From contig JAPYSU010000003.1 of NCBI GenBank assembly GCA_029936425.1, positions 186,001 through 250,000 of the forward strand: a stretch of DNA of 64,000 nt, written 5' to 3'. Under the pieces are notes generated by a model. The model saw only the letters and a list, made by a program, of their open reading frames with translations, was not told the origin of the DNA and did not search any database. Positions within the stretch are counted from its first letter, which is position 1. The number at the start of each line of letters is the position of its first letter. This document shows, in pieces, positions 16,895 through 26,293 of the stretch. The translations under genes and the position numbers were made by a program. Source of the DNA: Litorimonas sp. (lineage in GTDB: Bacteria > Pseudomonadota > Alphaproteobacteria > Caulobacterales > Maricaulaceae).

Positions 16895-17926
16895 ATGATA
16901 CATTACGATAAGATTCCAGAGCGTGGTAATTTCGCCTATCAGACACTCGTGGGCCCGCATCAGGTGTCCGGAAAAGCGCTCAACGATACCCGCGGATTTT
17001 ATGGTCTTACATATTCCAAAACATCTTGTTTTGGTACCTTGTATACTGAAGACGGAGAAACATTTGCGGCTGTACGATCACTCCTAGGTCCCGAAGGCAC
17101 ACCAAACCCTGTTACGTTTTTGTATTTATCGACGCTGATCGACGGGGAAAACATTCGCATCGATCGGGATAAAATGGCCAAGCAAGCTATGACCCTCCGG
17201 CCTGATACGGCGCTAAATGGCGACATCGCTTCATGGCAGAGCTGCAAGGGAGACTCAGGAAATCCATGGAAGTTGACGGCTTCAGGAAATAGTTATTCTT
17301 GGAAAGAAGACGGGCTATTCGATATCAAAGGAAAATTACTGGGCACGGGTATGCAGTGGTATTTACCGGGCAAAGAGTGGGGAACTTTCTACGTCTCCCA
17401 AGTCTATGACGTTGAGGGGGTGTGTGAAGGCCGCAAGGTCAAGGGCTGTATGGCGATGGACCAGATATATATGGAGAAAGGCGGCGCTATTCATCATAAA
17501 AAAGACCTTGTTGTTAACAACAATATGCACGTGATTTGGTGGACATTCGCCAATATTTATAAAGATGGCACCTATGAACTTGGTTCCATCATGGTCGGTC
17601 ATGAAAACCTGGGGTATGCGATTTTGACGGATCATACCGGCAAGGTACGGTCGACGACCAATATTGAAGGTAAGGTCGTTCATAAGCCAGGCAGTTATTT
17701 TGCTGAATCGGCAGAGGTCATTATTGACGGGACCGAAGAATGGGAGTTTCGGCCCGATAAAAAAGACGAAATGATCGATTTCGTGGGCGGGTTTCCGATT
17801 ACGGCTCAACAATGCGGACAATGGCGCCGCAAAGGTGACACCCGTGAAATTGACCATTGGCTGGGCTGGGGCGAGACTGATCGCCGCAACGGAACCGCAC
17901 GCAATGTATCAGGGTCTGATTTATAA
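16895..17926 (+). CDS. AttH/CrtC-like (hydroxyneurosporene-synthase-like) protein, unknown function
   Basis: A 343-residue soluble beta-rich protein with no signal peptide. I place it loosely with the lipocalin-like AttH/hydroxyneurosporene synthase proteins found in catabolic clusters: many Trp/Gly-rich strands (GTGMQWYLPG, KEWGTFYVSQVYDVEG) and a C-terminal REIDHWLGWGETDRR. Two other proteins of this general kind are encoded at 24198 and 45302. Relatives add water to isoprenoid double bonds or have no known role. It is the third gene of the operon starting at 13990, 29 bases after the P450. Function is not assigned. Confidence 0.65.
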   Translation: MIHYDKIPERGNFAYQTLVGPHQVSGKALNDTRGFYGLTYSKTSCFGTLYTEDGETFAAVRSLLGPEGTPNPVTFLYLSTLIDGENIRIDRDKMAKQAMTLRPDTALNGDIASWQSCKGDSGNPWKLTASGNSYSWKEDGLFDIKGKLLGTGMQWYLPGKEWGTFYVSQVYDVEGVCEGRKVKGCMAMDQIYMEKGGAIHHKKDLVVNNNMHVIWWTFANIYKDGTYELGSIMVGHENLGYAILTDHTGKVRSTTNIEGKVVHKPGSYFAESAEVIIDGTEEWEFRPDKKDEMIDFVGGFPITAQQCGQWRRKGDTREIDHWLGWGETDRRNGTARNVSGSDL

Positions 17927-17943
17927 TTTCCAGGAGAATACGA

Positions 17944-18312
17944 ATGTCGGAAACGCCAGAAGACAAAATTGAAAACTTCATCCACGATCAAGTCGCGGCT
18001 TGGAATGCTCGAGATAAAGATAAGTTTTTCGGATTGTATAGAGCAGCATGTCCTGGAAAAATGACCATCGAATATGTTGGCCGTCCTATTGAACCGGATG
18101 CCTGGGCCGTTCTGGAAAATATGTGGGAAACCTCAAATGCCTTGGTGGATATCGATATCGTTAAAACGGTCGTGAATGCAAATGAAGCGGCGTGTTATCA
18201 CATCAATCGAATGCCCTCTCGAAATCTCGATATTCACACGATGGAATTATACAAGTTCGACGGTGAGGATATGTGGGTGAAATATCTGATAAAGCCTGAA
18301 CCCGTAAGCTGA
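17944..18312 (+). CDS. SnoaL/NTF2-like protein
   Basis: A 122-residue protein with the N-terminal helix FIHDQVAAWNARDKDKFFGLY and a following strand-rich part, the pattern of SnoaL-like/NTF2 proteins (isomerases, cyclases, dehydratases or binding proteins). W18 and the ARDKD turn are characteristic. It ends the rightward operon, 17 bases after the AttH-like gene, and is only 3 bases from the end of the convergent SDR gene. The reaction cannot be deduced. Confidence 0.75.
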   Translation: MSETPEDKIENFIHDQVAAWNARDKDKFFGLYRAACPGKMTIEYVGRPIEPDAWAVLENMWETSNALVDIDIVKTVVNANEAACYHINRMPSRNLDIHTMELYKFDGEDMWVKYLIKPEPVS

Positions 18313-18315
18313 TAT

Positions 18316-19176
18316 TTATTTCCAGTTTCGTCCGGATTTCAGGGTTTTCATGAGGTCCTGATCTGCGTCTAAATCTCCGTAGAAGAAATCGATGATCTGC
18401 GTATTGCGCAATATTCGGTGCCGCCGGGCACTAGGCGAGGTCATGGCATCCATGGACTCGGGATCCACGTCATATACACAGGTCGGCCCATGACTGATAT
18501 TGTCCATCGCCCAACGTGCCAGATCGCTCGGCTCGATAAGGTCTATGGCGGTCGGGTCAATTTTATAATGCTCCAATATTTTCAGCATCTTTGGCGTCTT
18601 GGTGGATCCAATCACCATATAGGCAATATCGACCTGTGTGTTTTGCCATTCAGTCCAAAGGGACTCGATAAGGTTCATCGCATAAGCTTTACTTGCGCTA
18701 TAAAGACTGACCCGACCTGCGCCGCTAAAGGCGAGATCAGAGCCGATGACCATGATGCCGCCGCGCCCTTGAGCGTGATATCTTTTCCCGAAATTGTGTA
18801 GGGTGTCGGTCAGGAAATGAATGTTGCGCTGCATGAGGGCTTTCCACGCTTCAAGACCACTTTCCAGAAACCTTGATGAGACCGTATCGCCGCCTGCATT
18901 GATGACAAACAGGCCGGTGTCGAGAGCGTCGGCAATCGTTTCAATTTTGTCCGCCGCATCAATATCCATGAGATCCAAGGGGTAACTGCGGGTTTCAACG
19001 TTAAATTCGCGGGAAAGGTCTGCGCCCAGTTGATCAAGTAAGGGTTTCCTACGCGCAATGAGGGCGCAATTTAATCCCTTTTTCGCGCACTCGCGGGCCA
19101 GTTCGGCGCCCAGACCATCCGAGGCGCCGCAAATGATCGCCCAGTCACCATATTGTCGCTTGAACTTGGCACTCAA
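18316..19176 (-). CDS. Short-chain dehydrogenase/reductase
   Basis: A 286-residue SDR with the cofactor loop CGASDGLG near residue 16 and a complete YSASKAYAMNL active-site segment; a serine lies in IGSDLAFSG before it. The ARRKPLLDQL motif after the second strand suggests NADP(H) preference by way of the double arginine. It belongs to the extended-substrate group seen in lipid and sterol metabolism. It lies downstream of the TonB receptor gene on the same strand, but a terminator separates them. Confidence 0.88.
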   Translation of the reverse strand: MSAKFKRQYGDWAIICGASDGLGAELARECAKKGLNCALIARRKPLLDQLGADLSREFNVETRSYPLDLMDIDAADKIETIADALDTGLFVINAGGDTVSSRFLESGLEAWKALMQRNIHFLTDTLHNFGKRYHAQGRGGIMVIGSDLAFSGAGRVSLYSASKAYAMNLIESLWTEWQNTQVDIAYMVIGSTKTPKMLKILEHYKIDPTAIDLIEPSDLARWAMDNISHGPTCVYDVDPESMDAMTSPSARRHRILRNTQIIDFFYGDLDADQDLMKTLKSGRNWK

Positions 19177-19189
19177 ATTCTGACCTCAT

Positions 19190-19222
19190 AAAAAACGCGC
19201 CGATTCAATCAAGAGCGGCGCG
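19190..19222 (-). terminator. Rho-independent terminator after the TonB receptor gene
   Basis: On the minus strand a 7-base-pair GC stem (CGCGCCG / CGGCGCG) with a 13-base loop is followed by six T. It lies just past the stop of the TonB receptor gene at 19250 and before the start of the leftward SDR gene, so it ends receptor transcripts. Confidence 0.75.
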
Positions 19223-19249
19223 CAGGGTTTTTCTCAGGAAGACTGAGTA

Positions 19250-21487
19250 TTAAAAGCGGACGGTTGCCTCCGCGCCCCAAACACCGGGCGTTCCTCTAAA
19301 TGCCGTCGTGTATCCTAGCGAGTTATTCAGATCGAGAATGTAAGTGTTATATTCTTCATTCAACACATTCTTGCCGAATACAGCAAATTCGATATTGGGA
19401 TTATCCAGCTTGATAGCGGCACGGACATTAAGCAATCCATACCCTTCTTGTTTGTCACGGTCCAAATCGACGGTGTCAAAGAATATGTCGCCCTTGAACC
19501 CGTAATCTGCGTGCAGGACAAATTCACCAAAGGATAAAGGTGCGGTGGCCGTCGCATAAACATTGTATGTGTAATCCGCCGCATATGTAAAAGGCTCGTC
19601 GCTACGGTCATTCCCGGCGTCTAAGAATTCGTCGTAAGATGGGTCCAATAAGCCTAACGAACCGCCGAAGCTAAAATAGTCATTCAGAATAAAATCAAGT
19701 TCGGCTTCGATCCCTGTAACTTTTGCCTTAGCGGCATTCGCGGTCGTAGCTGTAGGAGCACCGTTGACAACAATCACTGCGGTTCTCTGGACGTTGTCAT
19801 AATCCATGTAGAATGCCGCTAAATTCGCCCGGACTTTATTATCCAAGAGTTGGGTTTTCAAACCCAGTTCGTAATTTGTGACGCGCTCAGGTTCATAAGC
19901 TGGAGCGACAACACGGTGATTGAATCCACCGGCGCGTGTTGCCCGGCTTGTTTTAGCATAGCCAAAAATCGAATCCGTGAATTCGTAATTTAATCCTAAA
20001 TCATAAGACAGGTAATCATATTTTACGGCTCGTGATAACAGGCACACGCCGGGTGCGTCTGTCTGTGTTAAGGTACAACTGGCACCGCCTGGGCTTTCCA
20101 GACTCATATTCAATGCGCGTTTATCCCACGTATATCGAAGGCCCAAATTGAGTGTCAGGGCGTCACTGAAGTCGTAATCGGCCTGGCCATAAAGCGCGTA
20201 AGAATCGTTTTCGATTTCACCAATCGTGTTTGCCGTTGAACTCTGAGTCAGGTCAGTGTTGTGCTCGGTAAAGTAAAAGCCGCCGACAATCCATTTTAGG
20301 TCTCCAGTGCGCCCGAACAATTGAAGTTCTTGGGTGATCTGGCTGTCTTGATCATTGGTTTGTTCGTACTGGATGCCTGTGGGAATCACAATACCCGGGA
20401 CAGGTAGGGGTGGTGATGGGAGAACAATGGCGGGTCCGGCAATTTGAGGGTTAGGTGTACCATCGATATCCGCGAGAATATTGTTAAACACGCTTCTCCA
20501 AGCGGTGATTGATTTTAGTTGAATATTTCCAAGATCGTAATTGACAGTCGCTGAAACACCTTGGGCTGTGATGTCTTCAAATTGATCAGTGGCAGTGAAG
20601 TTTGTGTAAAAATCATCTGAAATATACTGGCTGTAGCCCAAGAAAGCGCCCGATAAACCTGCCGGGTTTACATCGACGAGAGCCGCAATGGGTCCGTTAC
20701 CTTGGCGGTTAAAATAATCCCCGGTGAAGGTAATGTCCCATTTTTCCTCGTCGGGAGCGATTTTGACGACTCCGCGAATATAGTCAGAGTTGAGATTGGC
20801 AAGTTCATACCCGTTAAACAGGCTTTCTCCATACCCGTCACGCTCGGCATGTTTGAAACTGATCCGTGCCCCGGCTTCCTCGCCAGCCAGCGGAACATTG
20901 ACATGTCCAAGAACTTCCTTCGTATCATATTCGCCGATACGGCCGGTGAGGCGACCACCCCATTCGCCTTCAGGGTCAGGCGTTGTAATAACCAGTGCCC
21001 CGCCTGTCGTATTTCGCCCGAACAATGTACCTTGAGGGCCCCTTAGAACTTCGACACGTTCAACATCGACCAATTCTAATAGACCCAGTGACGACCGGGC
21101 CGAATAAACCCCGTCAACATAAATGCCGACAGCGGGGTCTGAAGCTGATGTATTCTCCACGCCCGCCATGCCCCGAATGGAAACACTGGCGCCGGAATTA
21201 CCATTGAGAGGCTCGATGGTGACATTCGGTGTATTATACTGAATGGCATCCACATCTGTGATCTGGCGTGTTTCGAGCGTGTCAGCGCTCAAGGAGGTGA
21301 CGGCGACTGGTGTTGTTTGCAGATTTTCCGTTACCCGGCGGGCTGTCGTTACAACTTCGTCAAAAACCGTATTTTGCGCAAAAGCAATTTCAGGCATAAT
21401 AAGGGCCGTTATGGCCGTGGCCGATGTCAGTAAGAGTTTGGATGCATGGCGGTTTGTGCGACCGACAGAAGTCTGGGTGTTCGTCAT
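19250..21487 (-). CDS. TonB-dependent outer-membrane receptor
   Basis: A 745-residue outer-membrane transporter. It has an N-terminal signal peptide (about residues 1-37, cleaved after AFAQ), a TonB box (FDEVVTTARR), a plug domain with LRGPQGTLFGRN and a beta-barrel ending in an aromatic-terminated strand (EATVRF). It should take up a bulky substrate across the outer membrane using TonB energy. Its location in a catabolic island argues for a carbon source rather than a siderophore. It is transcribed alone, with its own terminator, and its promoter region has an ACATAAA/TTTATGT inverted repeat. Confidence 0.93.
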   Translation of the reverse strand: MTNTQTSVGRTNRHASKLLLTSATAITALIMPEIAFAQNTVFDEVVTTARRVTENLQTTPVAVTSLSADTLETRQITDVDAIQYNTPNVTIEPLNGNSGASVSIRGMAGVENTSASDPAVGIYVDGVYSARSSLGLLELVDVERVEVLRGPQGTLFGRNTTGGALVITTPDPEGEWGGRLTGRIGEYDTKEVLGHVNVPLAGEEAGARISFKHAERDGYGESLFNGYELANLNSDYIRGVVKIAPDEEKWDITFTGDYFNRQGNGPIAALVDVNPAGLSGAFLGYSQYISDDFYTNFTATDQFEDITAQGVSATVNYDLGNIQLKSITAWRSVFNNILADIDGTPNPQIAGPAIVLPSPPLPVPGIVIPTGIQYEQTNDQDSQITQELQLFGRTGDLKWIVGGFYFTEHNTDLTQSSTANTIGEIENDSYALYGQADYDFSDALTLNLGLRYTWDKRALNMSLESPGGASCTLTQTDAPGVCLLSRAVKYDYLSYDLGLNYEFTDSIFGYAKTSRATRAGGFNHRVVAPAYEPERVTNYELGLKTQLLDNKVRANLAAFYMDYDNVQRTAVIVVNGAPTATTANAAKAKVTGIEAELDFILNDYFSFGGSLGLLDPSYDEFLDAGNDRSDEPFTYAADYTYNVYATATAPLSFGEFVLHADYGFKGDIFFDTVDLDRDKQEGYGLLNVRAAIKLDNPNIEFAVFGKNVLNEEYNTYILDLNNSLGYTTAFRGTPGVWGAEATVRF

Positions 21488-21538
21488 TTAAGTTCCCCTA
21501 GTTAAGCCTGTAAGGCGTGAATCTTTTATATTTATTGA

Positions 21539-21570
21539 ACATAAATCGTTAAAATGTTTATGTTTGTCAA
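21539..21570 (-). promoter_or_regulatory. Inverted repeat and -35-like element upstream of the TonB receptor
   Basis: ACATAAA (21539-21545) and TTTATGT (21557-21563) form a 7-base inverted repeat 11 bases apart. Read leftward, TTGACA (21570-21565) is a perfect -35 hexamer next to the right arm; the -10 is not obvious. A regulator bound here could control the receptor. Confidence 0.35.
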
Positions 21571-21658
21571 CTGGGATGTCCATTTATTGAACGTATTAGC
21601 ATAAATAGTGGCATAAATACCACGATTGTGGATCGCGCCTCTGTGGCGCGTTCCGTGT

Positions 21659-22732
21659 TTAAGCCGCTAACTTTTTCGCGCGGCCCATCTTACTCGTGTC
21701 AATATTAAGAAGATCCACCGCATTTTTGTACCGGATTTTCTGCAGATCCTCGTCCGAGATATTCAGGCCTTGGGTCAGATCGTGACGAACCGCGTCACTC
21801 CCGCCAAAATTGCTCCCATAAAGCAGTCGGTCAGCTCCAATGAGGTCTAAGACAGCCTGACGCATCGGGACTTCGTGAAGCTCCAGATCGAAATAGAAAT
21901 TGTCCAGATACTCGACCAGATCTTTCTTATTGTGCTTTACATCCAGATTTTTGTTGGTCTCATTGAGCCGTCCAAGCTGGTAAGGCACATATCCACCGCC
22001 ATGGGTGATATAAACTTTTAGATCCGGGAACCGGTCGAAAACGCCGCCATTGCACATATACCAGAAACACTTGGTCTCATCATACTGCATGCCGACAATG
22101 GCTGTGGTTTCATACCGATCATCATTGGCTTTTTCGCCCCACGTGACAGACTGATTATAGCCATGGATAAACATGGGCAGGTCGACATCGCATAATGCGG
22201 CCCAGACGTGATCCATCTCGGGATCATCGAATTCCAGTCCTCCGAAATTTGACCCGCCTGCGACCAGTCCTTTTAGTCCAAGTTCGCCGCAGGCGTGCCG
22301 GATCTCCTTGGCGGCCGCTTCCGGCACATTGAGGGGGGCTGTCGCCCATCCGAAAAGACGATTGTCACCGTCGGCGCAATATTCGGCCGTGACTTCGTTG
22401 ACCTTGCGGGAGTAGGGCACGCTAAATTCTGGTTCCGCCCAATACATGTAACAATGAGAGGGTACAGATACGACTTGTGCGTCCTGACCGGCAGCATCCA
22501 TTTTGGCCAAGCGCTTTTTAGGATCGCCCCAGTTGGCCATATATTCCGCGACTGACGGCGCGTTCCCTGCGGCCACAGCAGCGCGGCGCTCTGGCGCGCC
22601 GAGGCTCAAAATCCAGTGGCCCACGCGTAATTTTACATCACCATTGTCGTGTTTTTCGAAAAACGGACCCCAATGCTCGTGTTGATTATAATAACCCGGA
22701 AGTGGGGCGTGAGCGTGAAGATCAATGAGCAT
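21659..22732 (-). CDS. Amidohydrolase, ACMSD family
   Basis: A 357-residue member of the ACMSD-type amidohydrolases, paralogous to the protein at 5854-6852. The metal motif H6-A-H8 is present, with FIHGYNQS, YITHGGGY and YGSNFGGSD further on. It would decarboxylate or hydrolyse an acid made by ring opening or side-chain removal. It is a single leftward gene; its promoter region (22733-22862) is shared with the divergent FAD monooxygenase gene. Confidence 0.88.
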   Translation of the reverse strand: MLIDLHAHAPLPGYYNQHEHWGPFFEKHDNGDVKLRVGHWILSLGAPERRAAVAAGNAPSVAEYMANWGDPKKRLAKMDAAGQDAQVVSVPSHCYMYWAEPEFSVPYSRKVNEVTAEYCADGDNRLFGWATAPLNVPEAAAKEIRHACGELGLKGLVAGGSNFGGLEFDDPEMDHVWAALCDVDLPMFIHGYNQSVTWGEKANDDRYETTAIVGMQYDETKCFWYMCNGGVFDRFPDLKVYITHGGGYVPYQLGRLNETNKNLDVKHNKKDLVEYLDNFYFDLELHEVPMRQAVLDLIGADRLLYGSNFGGSDAVRHDLTQGLNISDEDLQKIRYKNAVDLLNIDTSKMGRAKKLAA

Positions 22733-22789
22733 GATGAATTCCTGTATAAATTAGTGGCGACTTTTTCGGTGTTTTGAAACCATGACCTA

Positions 22790-22846
22790 TATTGACGCAT
22801 CTTGATTAATTAGTCAATATTGCAAAAAGTGTCTAATAAATATTTT
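22790..22846. promoter_or_regulatory. Divergent promoter region with inverted repeat and TGTCTAA box
   Basis: TATTGAC (22790-22796) and GTCAATA (22813-22819) form an inverted repeat. Next to it lies TGTCTAATAAATATTTT (22830-22846), identical over 17 bases to a site at 27249-27265 and over 15 bases to one at 41433-41419 on the minus strand. All three are at gene starts. This is probably a shared operator or promoter element of the island. Confidence 0.45.
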
Positions 22847-22862
22847 TAATGGTGAGGCTAAT

Positions 22863-24194
22863 TTGAACCAAGAAAAAGAAAAAAAGGGAGAGACGGCGCT
22901 CATAGCAGGCGCCGGGATCGCGGGGCTGGCCGCCGCAGCCGCCTTGGCGGCACATTTTGACGAGGTCATCATTTTTGAAAAGGATGACGCAGCCGCCATT
23001 GGGAAAATCAGTATGGGGGCAGTGCAGGGCGGTCATATCCATACAATGCTTAGAGGGGGTGAGGCGGGCCTCGAAGTTTTATTGCCGGGGATTCGGGATC
23101 AATTTGTCGCTGGCGGCGCGATTGAGCTCGACATGGGCGGCGATTATCGCGGCCATGATGGCGGGACCTGGCGGGAACAAGCTTTTCTCGACATGCCGAT
23201 TTTGATGATGAGTCGGCCCGGTTATGAAAAAGTAATCCGGGAGCGCGTTATCGCCCTGGAAAACGTGTCGATTCGATCAGCGTGTCGGGTGGCAAACATC
23301 GCGTTCGAAAATGATTGCGCCACAGGCTTGAGAATTATCTGTGGTGATGAAGAGTTATCGCAGGCCGGTGATTTGGTCGTCGATGCCCGCGGGCGCGGGA
23401 GCCTTCTGCCAATCGAACTTGAAAAAGCAGGTTTTGGCCAAGTGCCTGAGACAAAACTCGGTATATTGATGAGTTACGTGTCGGGTCATTTTAAACAGAA
23501 AGAAGAAAATCCCAAAACGAGATTAGCGATGTTGGTTCGTCCAACGGCACCCGAGCGGCGATACGGCATTCTCTGCCCAATAGAAGACAATCAGTGGATG
23601 GTCACACTCGGCGGGAGGGCAGATACAGTGCCGCCGACGGAATATGAAGGGTTTTGCGACTATGCCCAAGAACTCGCCGTTCCAGATTTTTACAATGTTT
23701 TTAAAGACTGCGAACTTGTCGGGCCTTTACGGCGCTATAAAAAACCGACCGCGGATTGGCGGCACTATGACCAGATGAGCCATTTTCCGGGAAGGCTGAT
23801 CCCACTCGGTGATACCATCACCTCCATCAATCCGACATTCGGGCAGGGCATGACGCTTGCGGTCTTACATGCCCTGTCGCTTTCCAACGCCCTTAATGCC
23901 CATGCTATTGACGCCCCTAAGTTTCTCGATCGCTATTTCGACGATGCCATGAAAATCAGCGGCGCAGCATGGCATATGGCAGGCAATAGTGATCTCGAAT
24001 ATGATTTTGTCACTGGAACGCGGCCAGAAGGGTTTGAACAAATGCAGCAGTTTTCCAAAGGGCTCAAATTACTGGCCAATAAAGATAAGAATGTTTTGAG
24101 GATCTTGATGGAAGTGTTTCACTTGGAACGGCCTGCAGCAGACTTGCGTGAGTCCAATTTGGCTGCGCGCGTCATGAAAGTTTTAAACATGTAG
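22863..24194 (+). CDS. FAD-dependent monooxygenase-like flavoprotein
   Basis: A 443-residue flavoprotein with the FAD loop AGAGIAGLAA (15-24), a DARGRGS motif mid-protein and the second flavin motif IPLGDTITSINPTFGQGM. This is the pattern of group A flavin monooxygenases and their squalene-epoxidase- or halogenase-like relatives. No ATG precedes the flavin motif; TTG at 22863 is chosen, with a GGTGAGG ribosome site 5 bases upstream. It is divergent from an amidohydrolase gene and convergent with the AttH-like gene at 24198. Confidence 0.85.
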   Translation: MNQEKEKKGETALIAGAGIAGLAAAAALAAHFDEVIIFEKDDAAAIGKISMGAVQGGHIHTMLRGGEAGLEVLLPGIRDQFVAGGAIELDMGGDYRGHDGGTWREQAFLDMPILMMSRPGYEKVIRERVIALENVSIRSACRVANIAFENDCATGLRIICGDEELSQAGDLVVDARGRGSLLPIELEKAGFGQVPETKLGILMSYVSGHFKQKEENPKTRLAMLVRPTAPERRYGILCPIEDNQWMVTLGGRADTVPPTEYEGFCDYAQELAVPDFYNVFKDCELVGPLRRYKKPTADWRHYDQMSHFPGRLIPLGDTITSINPTFGQGMTLAVLHALSLSNALNAHAIDAPKFLDRYFDDAMKISGAAWHMAGNSDLEYDFVTGTRPEGFEQMQQFSKGLKLLANKDKNVLRILMEVFHLERPAADLRESNLAARVMKVLNM

Positions 24195-24197
24195 CGC

Positions 24198-25256
24198 TTA
24201 AGGGCGAGTGCCTATTCCCAGCGGGGTTGCACAGCCTTGTTCAAAATAGGCCGTGGTATCGTCAAACTCATATCGCTCGCCGGCTTTCGATATAAAGACA
24301 CCGGAGCATCTTCCAAGAGCGCCGTGGTGGGATGAATAGCCGTCGCGCTGATGAAAACCGAACAGACACCGCGACCAGGTTTTGACCTCCATTCGAAGCA
24401 CGCCTTCACTGTCCTCCATGTCAATCGTCCAAGCTGTTGCATGCCGTTTTTGCGTGAGAGGATCGATCCAGTGAGATGTTTCTACTATCTTGTTGCCCGG
24501 CCTCGTCATGTCGTTGACCTTGCCTTCGGCAAATATCCGCGCCGCATAACCGCCGCCGCCGCGCTGTGCATAACAAAAAATGCTGGCCCGTTCGCTAAAA
24601 CACCAGCCCCAGATATAGCCTGACACACTGCCCAAAAGCGACATCACATCCTTGCCTGCTCCCAGACATGTCCTCTCACGTACAGCCCAGCCCTGCGTTA
24701 GGGTATAGGTATTTCCCTTATGGGTGAACTGGCCTTCGGCCCGGCCCAATTGCTCATTTCCAGCAATTCCGGATTCAGGTAATTTGTCCCACGGGCCATG
24801 ATAGGGCATTGATTTACCTATGCCGGTGATGCGAATATCGATATCAACGCCCATATGCTCACCCTTGAGTTCCCAAATAGGCGGTCGGCAAATTATCTGT
24901 CTTTTTCCTGCAGACCAGACAACCTGATCATCGTTCTTAGTGATAGAAAAATCAGCGTAGACATTTGCCGGATCATTGCGATTGCCCACGAACGGTGTGT
25001 TCGTCATTTTCCGATCACCGGGCAGCGATGCAATCATGTTTGTCTGCAAGAGGCACCCATCCTTTATCCCCCAGACATCTCCCCCGACTCGGTAGACGGT
25101 GCCCACAACCATCACATCCAGATCACCCGCGCGCCCAAACACCCCAATCCCAATATGATCCTGAAAATGTTCTTTTAATTGATCCTGAGGCAAGCTTTGC
25201 ACATGGCTGTATTCATCGCCAACGCAGACGTCCATATTGGGTTCTATTTGGGTCAT
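24198..25256 (-). CDS. AttH/CrtC-like protein, unknown function
   Basis: A 352-residue beta-rich protein without signal peptide. The core GWAVRERTCLGAGKD (about residue 195) and a second strand-rich half ending in a conserved-looking MEVKTWSRCLFGFHQRDGYSSHHGALG place it with the two other lipocalin-like AttH-type proteins of this window (16895, 45302), although the similarity is distant. It is the last gene of a leftward operon behind the split Rieske pair, 17 bases after it, so it likely acts on the substrate or product of that oxygenase. Function is not assigned. Confidence 0.65.
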   Translation of the reverse strand: MTQIEPNMDVCVGDEYSHVQSLPQDQLKEHFQDHIGIGVFGRAGDLDVMVVGTVYRVGGDVWGIKDGCLLQTNMIASLPGDRKMTNTPFVGNRNDPANVYADFSITKNDDQVVWSAGKRQIICRPPIWELKGEHMGVDIDIRITGIGKSMPYHGPWDKLPESGIAGNEQLGRAEGQFTHKGNTYTLTQGWAVRERTCLGAGKDVMSLLGSVSGYIWGWCFSERASIFCYAQRGGGGYAARIFAEGKVNDMTRPGNKIVETSHWIDPLTQKRHATAWTIDMEDSEGVLRMEVKTWSRCLFGFHQRDGYSSHHGALGRCSGVFISKAGERYEFDDTTAYFEQGCATPLGIGTRP

Positions 25257-25273
25257 TAGGTGGCTCTATTTTT

Positions 25274-26293
25274 CTAGTTGAGAGATCTGTCCATTCCCAG
25301 AGTTTCGGTGATATCGCCCCCTGGATCAGCGTCGGAACCATAGCTGAAATCGCCGTTTCGCTGACGTTGATGCAAGGCTTGCATGAGGAAGCGATATCGA
25401 TTGCCCGGAGCATCAAATCTTGAGTGCAGATCCCGTCTTGAATCAGGTTCCAGATATCGAGGATTTTGCGGGCGCATGACATAATTGTCCTGAGGCCCGA
25501 TCTTGTAGGCCAGCTTGGGCATAATTCGGCGGAATATGAGCGGTGCCTGTGTCAGATTGAATATCTGGTCGACTCGAGACCGGTGGCTACCGCTGGGCAC
25601 AAAAGGCTGGACATTTGGGATATCAAATCCCGGTCGAAACCGCGGATAAGAGATACATAATCCGCTTCGCAGGTGAACATGCAATGTCGACCGAAATTCC
25701 TGATACTGGGCCCGAACGCCCCCAACCCATTTCATCACCGGCGAGACCGGCTTTCCCGTTACCATTCTCACGCGGGTTAAACTTTCAGACGTATATTCAA
25801 ACGTAATCTCGTCCGTTTCAGACTCACCTTCACCGCCTATCACTTCGCCGTGTAGAAAATCGGCATGGGTCAAATCGATCAAATTTTCAACAGACAGGGC
25901 CGAGCAAGCATCAAAGCGAATTGTGGTTCGCATATAATCCGGGATCGAACCATCCTTGGGCAGAAAAGGAATGTGCGGGAGCAGGTCAAAACTGGCATTA
26001 TCCGGATTTCCATACCAGGCCCAGACATAGCCATATTGTTCGCAAGACGGGTAATAGTGAGACCCATTCGTGAATGCCGAGGCTTGAGATGTGTTTGCGC
26101 CGAGTTTGCTGGGATGTATTTCGCATACTTTTACGCTTTCATCCTCACGCCATAAAAAATATGGCTGAGAGTGCACCATACGGCGGATAGGAACATTCGT
26201 GACGTCGGTCGCATGAGCGATTGGAAACCATGTGTCGCGGAGATCGTATCGTGTCGGAATCCAGTCCTGACCTTGCTGCTTAGTCGACGCCAT
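25274..26293 (-). CDS. Rieske-oxygenase alpha homologue with degenerate Rieske domain but intact iron site
   Basis: A 339-residue relative of Rieske oxygenase alpha subunits. The N-terminus (WFPIAHATDV) and YGYVWAWYG match the family, but the Rieske cluster ligands are gone: the first pair is reduced to CEIHPSKLG and the second C-x2-H segment is deleted. The mononuclear iron site is preserved: D140-x2-H143-x4-H148 in LIDLTHADFLH. Such a subunit could oxidise substrate only with electrons from a cluster in another protein. Its gene overlaps the next one upstream by one base, and that partner has the opposite set of ligands. A functional hetero-oligomer is the natural reading. Confidence 0.85.
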   Translation of the reverse strand: MASTKQQGQDWIPTRYDLRDTWFPIAHATDVTNVPIRRMVHSQPYFLWREDESVKVCEIHPSKLGANTSQASAFTNGSHYYPSCEQYGYVWAWYGNPDNASFDLLPHIPFLPKDGSIPDYMRTTIRFDACSALSVENLIDLTHADFLHGEVIGGEGESETDEITFEYTSESLTRVRMVTGKPVSPVMKWVGGVRAQYQEFRSTLHVHLRSGLCISYPRFRPGFDIPNVQPFVPSGSHRSRVDQIFNLTQAPLIFRRIMPKLAYKIGPQDNYVMRPQNPRYLEPDSRRDLHSRFDAPGNRYRFLMQALHQRQRNGDFSYGSDADPGGDITETLGMDRSLN

